From Prunus persica (lineage: Eukaryota; Streptophyta; Magnoliopsida; Rosales; Rosaceae), in assembly GCF_000346465.2 (NCBI RefSeq), contig NC_034009.1, positions 3,611,803-3,675,802 on the forward strand: DNA of 64,000 nt. The letters are read 5' to 3'. The notes under the pieces were generated by a model. The model did no database searches, was not told the DNA's origin, and saw only the letters and a list, made by a program, of their open reading frames with translations. Both the position numbers and the translations under genes were made by a program. Below are positions 24,036 to 35,672 of the stretch, piece by piece (the stretch's first letter is position 1; the number at the start of each line of letters is the position of its first letter).

Positions 24036-25250
24036 GGTTGGGAAAAATCAAGAAAATAATACAAAGAACACTAGACAATGAGGCCCTTCTCTTGTGCCCA
24101 TTTCTATGTAGCCCAAACCAAACAAAAAACAAATTTCCCATTCCCATCAGTTCTAGTGTGGAGTCGTTCTCTTCTATTACGTGGACCGCCATATATGGTC
24201 TTTAGGTGTATACCTGTATCATTAGTCGTAGGATTAAATTGAACCGTCCGGATTTGATCTTAAAGAAATAATACTTCAGCCTCTGCGCACAGCCAAACCC
24301 ACGTTTTACTCAACAAACATTACCAATGTCTTTTTCTTCAAGAAGTTAATTTAAGTTCTGTTGTCCGTTTTGTATCAAGGTGTTTGTTTGATGCTTGGGT
24401 TATTATTAGCAGAGGGAAGCAAAGGGAGGGAGGGTTAAATGGATATGTTATGTGTGGGTGGATGTGTGGATCTCTGAGTGGAATTTCTTTTGCACAACTG
24501 GGGCCATATGGTCATCATCAAAGACTTTGCCATAAGGTGTTGATTGAGGGGAGGAGGATGATGATCAAGTGAGAAACGGGGAAGCTGCTGAAACATAACA
24601 GAGAGATTGCCCTGTTTACTTTGAAACTTCTGATCAAGCAGTGTGTATTCACATGGAGAATAAGCTAATCAAGAAGTGTCAATGTGTCATGCTTCTTTTC
24701 CATCTTCTTGGTGGAGAAACTGCCAAAATTAAAGACCTTTCAGCTTTCTTCTTTTTGGTGTAAACTTCAAGCTTTCTTTGCTTTTTATTTTTTTATTTTT
24801 TATTGTATTTCATATCTTTGTCATGTATTGATGGGTCTGGTAGGTAGGCCTATGGTTGTCATTTCAAATGTACAGATGATCGAACTCTGTACCTCAGAGA
24901 GTATCCAGCTGACATTCATCCAACTTGCAGGCCTAGCCAGTTTCCTACCAGTAGATCAAACCCCTTGAAAAATGACTGATTTCTTTCGAATTGAAACTTG
25001 TTTGCCTTAAAGTGTTTTAAAACCTACAACATCCACCAGGGGACAAAAACGTCCAATTATTTTTAATCAGTTAGTCTTCTAGTTGTCGTTACATAAATGT
25101 TTGCATGCTTGTATTGAATTTCTTGAGCATAAGTGGGATATGGATCAAAGACTTGGCTTTTTTCTGTTTGGTCCAGCATCCAAGACTTGCGTTACCGAAA
25201 AAAAAAAACATCGAAGACTTGCTTTTGGTTATGCTGATCCTATAATAAAA

Positions 25251-25289
<39 letters not shown>

Positions 25290-25330
25290 ATAAGCTTTTC
25301 TTTCCTTTTTCAATCTTGGCTTTGTTAAAG
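24036..25330. other. Intergenic, no gene recognised
   Basis: Unique sequence between the HAD fragment and the NLR2 upstream region. ORFs at 24,384-24,572 and 24,684-24,968 have no recognisable domain. It ends with an A-run and an (AT)n repeat (25,259-25,286). Confidence 0.55.
25259..25286. repeat. (AT)n microsatellite
   Basis: About 14 AT units following an A13 run, about 225 bases upstream of NLR2. Confidence 0.95.
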
Positions 25331-25512
25331 TAAATTATACAACTTGCATTGGATGCTTGTGGTACAATGATAATTGAGGGAAGGTGGTCAGAAAGAAAAC
25401 GCCAAAGTTTACTACTTTTTTCTGGTGGAATTGGACTTCATACATAGACAGAAAGAATTGCTCTGTTTTACTCGTTTTCGTTTCGGCCAAGAGAGAGTAA
25501 GTAGTAGAGAGA

Positions 25513-28500
25513 ATGGCTGAGGCAGTTGTTTCCTTTGTACTCGAAAGTGTCAGAGACTTCACTATTCAGGAAGCCAACTTCTTTTCTGGAGTCAGCCGTC
25601 AAGTTGAAGCTGCACAAACTGAGCTACTAGTGATGAAGAGATTCCTGAAAGATTTGGATTCAAGACAAGGAGAAGATGCAACAGTCCAGATTTGGGTTGC
25701 CCAAATTAGAGATGCTGCTTATGATTTGGAAGATGTTATTGAAACTTACGGCTTGAAAGTGGCTTCCAAGAAGAAAAGAGGTGTGAAGAATATTCTAAGA
25801 AGATTTGCCTGCATCTTCAAGGAAGGAGTTGATCGTTACAAGATTGGAAACGAAATTGAGAATATCACCACCAGAATTTCTGATTTGAGGTCAAGTTTGC
25901 AGAAGTATAACATAAAGCAAACAAGAGAAAGTAGTGGTGGTGAATCTTCCTTGCAATTGCATGAGAGGCTAAGGAGAAGTTATTCTCATGTTGTTGAACG
26001 TGATGTTGTTGGGTTAGAGTCCAACGTTGAAGAATTGGTTATGCATTTATTGAAAGATGAAAATCGTCATCGAGTTGTATCTATTTGGGGTATGGGCGGT
26101 TTAGGGAAGACCACCCTTGCAAGACAACTTTATCATCACAAAGAAGTAAGGCAGCAGTTTCAAGAAAGAAATGTTTGGGAGGGAATTTTATTTGAAGTCA
26201 TTTCTGCTACCAAGGAACAAAAACAAGAAATGAAGGACATGACAGATGATGAAATAGCAAAGAAGCTTTTCCGTGTTTTGCAAAGAATGAAATGTTTGGT
26301 GATCCTTGATGACATATGGAGAATCGAGACATGGAATCTTTTGAAGGCTGCATTTCCAAATGTGGAAACAGAGAGCACAATATTGCTTACTACACGCAAT
26401 CAAAAAGTAGCCACGCTCCCAAATAGAAATGCTTGTCTCCACGAACTCCAGCCACTGAATGATAATGAGAGTTGGAACCTACTTGAGAAGAAAGCAATAT
26501 CTGAAAGGGCTGATATCGGTATTTTCTCACCCTTACTCTATTCTTTTCCAGATTCTTAGTTGTATAGCGAGCCACATAAAAACCATTACAATTTTTTAAT
26601 ATTGTCAAACATGTAGCAATTTTTGGCTATAAAAAAAAAAAAAAACAAGTAGTAATTGCAATTTTATAAGCTGCCTTACTTGGTCACATCTTATGCAATT
26701 GTAAATAATAATCAGGACAATGCTAGACAATTCAAAATTTTCTCCAACCTTCTCTTAAATCCAAACATATCCCAAACTTTTTTGTGTTGGTCCAGATTTA
26801 ATTTTTGAATGTTCTCCATTTGGCACCCTTTGCTAATTCATCATCTGTCATGTCCTTAATTTCTTGTTTTTGTTCCTTGGCATGCTCATGCTGCAAGAAT
26901 GTATTTGATCTTTTTTCTCTTTCTTATTTTTAGATTTGGGAATGTACACAAAAAAGAGAGAATTAGTAACGAATATGCTTCGACATTGTAAAGGTTTGTC
27001 ATTAGCCATTATTGTACTTGCCGAAGTTCTAGCAAGAAAAAACACTGTTAGAGAGTGGGAGATAGTGCATGAGAATGTTTATGAATACATAAGGAAAGGG
27101 ATAGGTCATGAAGAAGAATATGAAGGTGCATCATGGGTTTTGGCATTGAGTTATGATGACCTGCCGTATCACTTAAAACCATGTTTTTTATATTTAGGTC
27201 ATTATCCTGAAGATTGTATTATTTTGGTAAGCACATTGACTAAGTTATGGGTGGCAGAAGGTCTTATCTTCTTAAGACAACAAAGACATGGTTCGGAGAA
27301 AACAATGGAGGATATAGCACATGATTGCTTAAGTGAGTTGGTGGAACGGTGTTTGGTTTAAGTGGGAACAAGTGGTTCAATAGGAACAATTAAAGATTGT
27401 CGAATCCATGATCTTGTATGAGACATGTGTTTGTTAAAGGCAAAAGAGGAAAGCTTTCTCCAGATTAACAATTCTTTGCAAGAAAATGCTTCTTCTATGG
27501 CAGCTGAGGCAACACAATTGGGGAAAATTCGAAGACTTGCAATTTACTTGGATGAGAACGCAGATAGGTTGGTTTCTTCAAGAGATGAAACAAATTTGCA
27601 CGTAAGGTCTCTATTATACTTTTTGCCACAAGGATGGATGCCAAAAAGTATAGATGGATTACTATCTCCTTTGAAGGATTTCAAAGTGCTTAGAGTTTTG
27701 AAGGTTGAAGGTCTTAACGAAGTAGAAGTTGAGTTGCCAAGTGAAATTGGAAATATGGTACACTTGAGGTTTCTAAGTGTGATTAATTGCAATATCAAAA
27801 CGTTTCCTCCATCCCTAGGTAATTTAATATGCTTGCAAAGTCTTGATTTTCGTGTTTTGAATGAAGACATGGTGATCCCAAATGTGATAATGAAGATGAA
27901 ACAATTAAGACATTTATATTTACCCTGGAGGTACAGTGCAAAGGGTAAGCTGGAGCTGTCTACTCTTGGCTATCTACAGACCTTAGATTACCTTTCAAGT
28001 GAGTATTGTGATTTGAAAGATGTTGGTAGATTAACCAATCTTAGAAAACTGACAATAAAACTGTCAACCTCTTTGCAAAATATGGAGGAAATCTTAAAAT
28101 CTACAGGCAGCACGCTTAACCATATCCGGTCTCCAATTGTGTTTATGAACAACAATAGCTGTGAAGAACAAGCTATGCAAATAGTATCAAGCTGTCGGGG
28201 TATATACAAATTGATGCTGAAAGGGTCAATCGCAGAATTACCGAAAGAGCTCCACAACTATCCAAACCTCACCAAGTTACAATTGTGGAGATGTGGTCTC
28301 AAGGAGAACCAAATGGGAATACTAGAGAAGCTGCCAAACCTAACGACTCTGAATCTTAAGAGTCAAGCTTTCAAGGAGAATACAAAGATACTGGTTTTCT
28401 CCAAAGAAGGCTTTCCTTCTCTTCAATATCTTTTCGTTAATGGTATGTTCGGAATAACAGAGTGGAGAGTAGAGGAAGGAGCCATGCCTCGTCTCTGTCG

Positions 28501-28693
28501 ATTGAACATCACGTATTGCTCGGGATTGACTACACTCCCAGATGGGCTGAGATATCTTACTAATCTCAGGAAATTAACCATCAGAGGGATGCGTAGAGAA
28601 CTCCACAGTCGGATTGAGGAAGATGGAGAGGATTTCTATAAAATTCAACATGTACCTTCCCTTGTAATTGGAGAACCATCCCCCTACTTCTGA
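25513..28693 (+). pseudogene. CC-NB-ARC-LRR disease resistance gene, copy 2 (NLR2; two nonsense codons, NB-ARC deletion)
   Basis: Exon 1 (25,513-26,518) and exon 2 (26,934-28,693) are collinear with NLR1. The CC domain, P-loop GMGGLGKTT, kinase-2 and RNBS-B are present. A 36-base in-frame deletion near 26,158 removes RNBS-A (HSFAWVCVSQRF in NLR1). In exon 2, TAA at 27,359-27,361 and TGA at 27,419-27,421 replace CAA and CGA of NLR1, both C-to-T changes, just before and just after the IHD motif. The LRR is then open to 28,693 and lacks the NLR1 frameshift. A full receptor cannot be made; a CC-NB-ARC fragment could be. Confidence 0.9.
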
Positions 28694-29961
28694 CCACTAC
28701 CGATGCAATGATGGCAAGGTAATTTCTTTCTTTTAATTTTAAAGCGAAATACCGAGAGAATATTAAAGTAGGAGAATATGGGCTCCCTTGTTTAGCTATG
28801 TTTTCTTTCTCCATTTTTATTGCTTTTGCTTGTGCTTGTGAGTTGTGAGTTGTGAGTCCCGACTCATGAGCCTTATCATTTCCCAATTTCCAAATATTTT
28901 ATTACCTATATGTTTTCTTTGTCCACTTTGATTGCTTTTTTGCTTGTGCTTGTGAGTTGTGAGTGAGAAGCTTAATATAAAAGCCAACGGTTAAATTTCC
29001 TTATTTGGAGACCATTGATAATTCTATCGCATTCCAAATTCAAGTTTTCGATGGTTCCGTGGCAATCTTATAATAATATTTCAAGGCAAGTTAAAATACA
29101 TATCACCATTAGATTTAGATGTTCTTTTTGAAGTCAATCAAGTAAAAGAGTTGAATATTTATGCGCATTTCAAAATCTTTGAAATGGAGAATCTTTCCAT
29201 TGATACGCGAACAACAATTATAAAACTCCAGTCCATAAGCAATATGATTTTTTCTAGTTGATCATGTTAACAAGTTATCCCTTGTCGTTTTTGTAAAAAC
29301 ATTGAACACAAAGTTATCCGTTGTTGTTTCTGTCACGTACAAGAGTATTAGATTGAAATGAGTGTGTTTCCTTTGAAAATTTAGTACGATTTTACTACAA
29401 TGTTCATATTGGAATGCAATTTTCACAAGTTAACTACTGAATTTTTGTTACGGTAGCTGCATGTAGGACCTAACATTGAGAAAGTATGTCGAAGCTCTGC
29501 AGCAGAGGGAGCATGCGAAGCTAAACTTACAGGAAGAAGAAAGAAATGCTCTGTGAAAATCAAGAGGAGCAAAGATGTTGTCCAAAAGTACATTTATATT
29601 ACACAACTCAACTTATTGTATTAATTAAAATTTCCTTGATGAAACTTTGTATTTGTATTCCTCTTTCGTGTCTGTTTTTAATTATGAATATTTGAGCCTG
29701 TGGGCATCATGCCTTCGTTTATTTCACGGTTAGCATTCCCAACTTGGTCCCATGTGCCATATGATATGATTTTACAAAATCCTTGCCAGATGCTGGTGGG
29801 AGAATTAAAAAAAAATGATTGGTAGATTCGTTCGACATTTAATTACTGCACAATAGATTTTAGAGATCTTTTTCTTTTTCTATTCAAAAACAATTGTCGT
29901 ATGTGAAATTTGAAGTTTGAGGACATCAACAAAGTAGAAATTGCGTGTCACTAAGTCAAAT
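28694..29961 (+). other. NLR2 3' flank
   Basis: Homologous to the region after NLR1 with extra sequence at 28,880-29,450. The conserved GCTCTGCAGCAGAG patch recurs near 29,494. No protein is supported. Confidence 0.5.
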
Positions 29962-30035
29962 TGTTATTAGCAAGGATGTTAGAGATTAAAAAAGTTGTAC
30001 AAAATGATGTGACAATTTTTATGGATGGTGATATG

Positions 30036-30684
30036 TGTTTGTGTAAATAATTTCACGGGAGAATATTCGCTTCTAGATCCCTCAACCTTCGACCTTCCTT
30101 CTCTCTCTTCCTCGTTTCCTGTAAAAAAAAGATTGGAGTAAATAGACCACACCCGGGGGGTGTTGGCCAAAGGCCCTCCGATGCCTAAGTTAGTTCGAGT
30201 GTTTGTAAGAAAATAATAGCTAAGCAAAGGGTACGGAGTTGTATGTATGGTGTGAACAGGGCGGCCGGAGCCGTGTGGAGAAAATATGGAGAGTGGAGAG
30301 GGAGAGAGAGAGTTTCAGGTATTTTTCTCGGGTATTAAGAGTAGGTTTAGATGTACCTTGAATGATGAATGAGGTCGTCTATTTATAGGAGCCTCGGGGC
30401 TAGGGTTTCGTAGAGAATATGCTGAGTTTATTCTCTACCCAAATTCGTAGGGATCGAGTCGGACTTAGATAATATCTGAATTAAATGATATTATCTCTTT
30501 TTATGAAGATAATATCTGAATTAATGATATTATCTTATTAAATAAAGATAATATCATATTAATTAAAATATTTATCCCAATTAATTAATTAGCCAAATAA
30601 GCTGGTTCAATTAATCAATTAAAGAGATAATCTTCTTTTCCACATGGCGTGCTGTGATTGGAGACGAAAATATTTGCTCCCACA
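30036..30684 (-). mobile_element. Solo LTR, 649 bases, minus orientation
   Basis: On the minus strand it starts TGTGGGAGC and ends ACACAAACA, with target duplication ATATG (30,031-30,035 and 30,685-30,689). It shares with the 14,077 element the TATA box (TATAAATA), a GGCATCGGAGGGCC motif and similar length. No internal region is present. Confidence 0.82.
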
Positions 30685-30739
30685 ATATGTATCATGTCAT
30701 TTTCTCCTATTCTCTAACAAAAGAAGAGACTCTCTTAAG

Positions 30740-32144
30740 TATCCTGAGGAATTTTTTGAAAAGCAAGGAGTAGCCAAGCAAAGCAGCAATACCCAAGAGA
30801 AGAAGAAATCATTCCACCATTGAAGGCTTTTGTGCTTTCACCTTCACAAAATCTGTAAACTCCTTCTAGTTATATTTTAAATTTGTGTTTGTAATAAGCT
30901 TGAAGAACTAAACCCCATAGTTAGTGCTTAGGTTGAAGCCCTAAACATGAACACTCTATTGTTTTGATGCTTGAGTTTATGGATTTTCAGATGTTGTTGA
31001 TGAATTCATCTTCACTAAATTAATTTCTCCTTGATGTATGTTTTCATTGATTGATAACCCTTGAAAGCATGCTTATTGAGATTGCTGGGATTATATGTAT
31101 CTTCATGTTTTCCTAAGCAACTAATGGATGGAGTAAGAATCATTCATGTGAACTGGTTTCTTGAATGCCTAATGTGAACATCATACTATTAAGGTTCTTG
31201 TGATGTTCATATTCTCTTCAAACTTATATGATTAAATCGAAGTACTAAACACACATGGATTGATTGTGTAGTAAACACAAGTATTATAGCACTAAACACT
31301 CATTTTACCTATGTTAGAGAGAATTAATGCGTCTTGAGCCACTAAACCCGATCTTGATTGTGAATATCTTCATTAGTGTATCTAGAATTCATAACTTGAG
31401 TATCCATAAACAAGAGTAGGATTGTTTAGGGTTGATTCTGAAAACCCTAGTGTTTGTCACCATATTAAGTTAAACTTTGATAATCACATTTGTTGATCTT
31501 GTTAAAATTAGAGTTCGGTTACATTTAAGCATTATAATTAGGTGACTTAAATCAAAAACACCCCATCCCCCTTTTTGTTTGAGTTTGTTGTTTTAAACTT
31601 TGAATGTCTTGTTTATTGCATTCTGTATACTTCTGTAATTGCTTTTGACATTTGGTCCAAGCATGGTTCTTCATTTTTCCGTGCTGAATCCAACCATGTA
31701 AAGAACGTAAAATTTGGATTAACGGTTTGAAAGTTACATATCAAAAACAGGACAGAGGTCGAAACTAGAAAACACATAAAGTTCATAAATTCTTCTTTGA
31801 ACTAAAAGTGCTACAGTACCCGGATGATAAAGAAGCGATACAATGACGATGAAGAAGTGATAAAGTGGTGATATATGAGTGATACAAAATGCTAATTGTG
31901 TTTACCTTTGGTTTCTTGTTTTGTTTCATTTTTTTTAATTTTCTTTATCATTTCTAGTATCTGATTTGTATTTTACCTTTGTGTTGTGGTAAATAAGTGT
32001 TCTTTACGTACTCAAACTAGACCTTTGTATAAGCCTCCAATTTCTCGTGGGAACGATCCCATATTTACAAATCTATACTCCAATAAATTGGTATTTTTAA
32101 TTAGATAAGAAGCACATTAATTTGTGCCAATTATTAATACAACA
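30740..32144 (+). mobile_element. LTR-like dispersed repeat, copy 1
   Basis: A non-coding segment of about 1.4 kb sharing long similarity with the complement of 50,290-51,510 and 60,764-62,100. It ends ATTAATACAACA, and the stretch TCGTGGGAACGATCCC near its end resembles the 3' end of plant gypsy LTRs of the Athila/Tat kind (from memory). The left boundary is uncertain and no clean target duplication was found. I infer a solo or truncated LTR. Confidence 0.55.
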
Positions 32145-32219
32145 TCTCATCACCAATTTAGAGTTAGCATATATCTGAAAATTTTGTGTCACACAAAGAA
32201 TATTATCAATCAGGCTTTT

Positions 32220-32387
32220 TGGTGATTTTTCCACTCCCCTTTTGTCCACTTACACTCTCTTTTGTTTTTTAATAGTTTTTACTATAACAAAAAAGGGAGT
32301 GTAAATGAACAAAAGAGGAGTGAGAACATACAATTTCTAACAAAGGGAGTGTAAATGGATAAAAGAGGAGTGAGAAAATCAGCTCTC
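32220..32387. mobile_element. Short MITE inserted in spacer S3
   Basis: Absent from S1 and S2. The two halves form imperfect inverted repeats: the left arm reads CACTCCCCTTTTGTCCACTT and the right arm, complemented, CACTCCTCTTTTATCCATTT. No coding capacity. The target duplication is unclear because the flanks are T-rich. Confidence 0.65.
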
Positions 32388-33230
32388 TTTATTTTTCTTT
32401 CTTTAATTTCGGGGCTTAAGCTACCAGTACCTTGTGCACTTGGACAACGAAGGAAAGGAGGCTGTTAGATGGGACTTGGGAACAGAGAGAAGAGACTTAC
32501 ATGCACAACGCAGATCCCATGTACTTGTTCTTTACCAATTTTTACATCAAGAACCTCATAGCTCTGGAACTCCTACAATTCTTCTGTTTCCGTTTTCGTT
32601 ATGTGATATAAGCTCAGCACCAATCGTATATACATATGTGATTTGTGAAACAAAAGTTATATTACAACATACTGACTGGTTTTTGCAAAGTTCAGCACCA
32701 TTTAACATGATGCAACAACTTCAGCTTTGTCACAGACTACGATTGAAACTGATATCAGATATGAAGCCTCTTTCTAAGTCATCAAGCGGTTTGGAGAAAA
32801 CAAGTAGCATCAAGGCAATCCTATATTCCTCTCGTACCTTCACTTCTCCTGCTCTCGTTAAACCATTCCACAAATATATTGAGTGGGAAATTTGATTAAT
32901 GTCTCCAAGAGCATTTGGTCAGGTTCTTGGTAACTGGTGATGAGCTTTTACCAGGCCAAGTACAATACAACTTTGAAAACTAATATAAGTCTCATACAAA
33001 TTGATTGGTCTTCCGCCTAACTGGTTTCTAGTAGAAATTTTCTACTAATTCCTTCCTCTTCTTCTTTCACTTTCAGGTTGCAGTTTTTTTGCTTCTAATC
33101 GTTTCGAGAAGCAAAGAGCAAGCTACACAACAAGTGCTGCAACCTAGTTCTTTTCTAGATAATGCGTACAGACTACTAATAAGGCTTCTTCTCCATCAAA
33201 TGTGAAGATTGTCCGCAACAGGTTTGAGGA

Positions 33231-35672
33231 TCAAGGTGACAGGTCAAAATGTGCTTCCAATAGCGAGTGAATTTCCAATAGGGAAGACACCTTGAAATCT
33301 GGTTTGAAATCGACGTTGGCATATTCTGGAGAGTCATACCTCCCACTTTCATCAAGCAAGCATGCAACAGCTCCTGCTCGCTTCCCACAAGCCACCTGCA
33401 AAGTCAGGCAATTCTTCATAAGCATGTCCAATATTTCTACTTATAGCACAGAAATCAAGATCAGACAGCAACTCAGAAATGTAACACACTGCACAGTTGC
33501 AATGCAGAAGTTCAGTTCCTTAAATTATATGATCATCATTCTTTTCTCTCAACACAAGGCCCATTTATCCTGGATCACATTCTTAAAGATGTAGCAAGAA
33601 CATCACAGAAAACATACTTTGAAAAGAAGTAAAAGAAACACAAGCACTCACATCATCTTTAAGGGAATCTCCAACCATCATTATTTCACTAGGTTTAACT
33701 TCCCAAGCTGAACATATATGCAGTAGTGGAGCTGGATCCGGTTTGTAAGGTCGAAATTCCCTGCTCAGAGCTGGAGAAAATGTCAACTGCAGCAACCATA
33801 ACACAGAAAATAAGATATCAAAGTCCACTACTGAGTAGAAAGAACATTAACAAAGGAGATGAGCCTCAAGATGGTTTGATTCAGTCAAAAAAGAAAGAAG
33901 GGATGGGTTGATTCAGCAAGAGCAGAAAGTATAAGTTGGCTATATGAGGAACCATATTTTAGTTGTCCAACAAGTTTTTATTGTCCAAAACGTAGGCATG
34001 ATGATAATAACCCACTTTTTATGAGAAATAGACAATTTGTTGAAGAAAATGCAAGAAACTGGGAGATTCTTTCATATTGAATCCAAAAACACGTCTCTCA
34101 TATTTTTCTAAAGACATCTTAAGTAGGCATCATGAGTATGAGCACAAACAATTTGAATTCTCCTAAGGGGGAGACTTGAGCAAGATCATATTAGGGATTA
34201 ACAAAAACTACTTTTGCAATTTAAGAACAGAGGAAAAATGTGCCTGAGGACAAATCAGAGTTAATGCATAAAGAGGCCCTGTTATCATGTTAACATTGCA
34301 GACAGTCAACCTTATTAGCGTATATGTTGGATTCCTTCTCCATATTTATTGCCCCAACAAAAACACATAATAACTAAACTACTGAATTGTAATGTGGTCT
34401 TAAGACAAAAGGAAATAATATGGAACAGTAATAGATGAATAACTCTTTACGTGCAATCCTTTTCTACACCAATGACTTGATTTCAATATGCTTACCCTGA
34501 ACCGTTCATGAAATATATCTACTGCAGCCTTGACATTGCGTGTGATTAACCCCCTCCTGTAAATAGTACAAATAAAAACAATAAGCATATCGCCATACCT
34601 TCGTTAGTAAATTAAAATAAAAATTCAAAATCAAACGAAGATTAGGAGCTTCACTAGCATGCATATAAATATAGCCTACACTTCCAACCCCTAGAGATTG
34701 AACCCAGGAACTCAGGTTCCGCCCTTGTACCTAAGAGAGAGGAGGTGCCACTGATACTATTGACGTTAATTAAATAACTTTGTCACTTTTATGCACAGAT
34801 AACAACTATACTCCAATGTTATTAGGGAAGATAAAAACTTGACACGGGCTGAGAATGACCTTATATTCTTAGAATCTAGAAAACCACAAAGTTCTGCTGC
34901 ACCTGCACCACAATTTACCCAAATGTTAATGAACATCTGTAAAGTGATGATGGGCAAAGGAATAATGCAATCTCAAGTCATAAGTTCATGCAAAGTATAA
35001 CTCAAATTCTCACGCTAATTGTGGACTAAGCACCAAAACACTCACTACAGAAAAGGAAAAAAAAACACTCAGAAAGAAGCAAAAGCATCCTCTTGTTTAC
35101 AAAACTTCATCAAAATTCAAGATTCAAAATTTTCAATTTCTTTTGTCACTGATTCACACCAAAGAATAAATGGATACGCCACATGGAATACTTTACAGCT
35201 GTGCAATTAGCAACATAAAGTAATTGAAACCAGAGCTACATTATATTTTTTTCCTTATCCGGTACTTTCCCGGGAACCAAACAGGAAGCCAAAACCAACA
35301 TAGAAAAACTCTCTCACCAGGCATGATCTGGAGGCGATCGAGCCCCTGGCTCTCGTAATCGGCAATAATATCATACGCCTTTCGCTGCTTCTCGGGGCTC
35401 CAAGTCTCAATGTGGTGCAATATATCAATCCCAGAAGGGCTCTCGGCCTTGATTCTAACGTACTCGTCCTCGCCGAGCACAGCTCTGTACATTGCCGCGA
35501 AATCGATGACGGGGACCGTTAGGGTTCCGTCCATGTCGAACACCACGCCTCGGAGGCGAGCCCTGGGCGGGGCTGCGGAGCTGAGGGTGGAGAGATTGCT
35601 GGCCATGGGTATTTTGGGGATTTTCAGTTTTGGGTACAGGAGGAGGAGTGTTCTGGGTAGGAGCAGGGACAT
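33231..35672 (-). CDS. HAD-superfamily hydrolase, intact (H3)
   Basis: Five exons (35,672-35,318; 34,902-34,860; 34,556-34,496; 33,786-33,652; 33,395-33,231) join in frame with GT-AG introns to a 252-residue protein. HAD motif I (FDMDGTLT) is in exon 1, motif II is probably the LITRN in exon 3, the conserved Lys lies in RPYKPDP and motif III/IV is MMVGDSLKDD across exon 4 to 5. This makes a Mg-dependent phosphatase-type hydrolase; its substrate is unknown. The first 25 residues (Leu, Pro, Lys) could be an organelle signal; a second ATG at 35,606 would remove it. Its last exon was copied into H1 and H2. It sits next to FBT sequences in all units; from memory Arabidopsis chromosome 2 has a similar HAD gene near an FBT gene. 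Confidence 0.87.

Larger units (their letters stand above)
29962..32862. other. Spacer S3, duplicate of S1/S2 enlarged by three insertions; FBT deleted at its end
   Basis: Matches S1 in pieces: 29,962-30,035, 30,685-30,735, 32,145-32,219 and 32,388-32,862. A solo LTR, an LTR-like repeat and a short MITE interrupt it. At 32,860-32,862 the homology to S1 stops at an AAA and the HAD 3' flank begins, so FBT coding sequence and flank are missing. The donor-like and acceptor-like sites of S1/S2 are altered here (CATGTA and GCAAAG). Confidence 0.8.

Noticed and set aside
24384..24968. Two ORFs upstream of NLR2
   Set aside because: Short, without domains and not present in the NLR1 upstream region; treated as intergenic.
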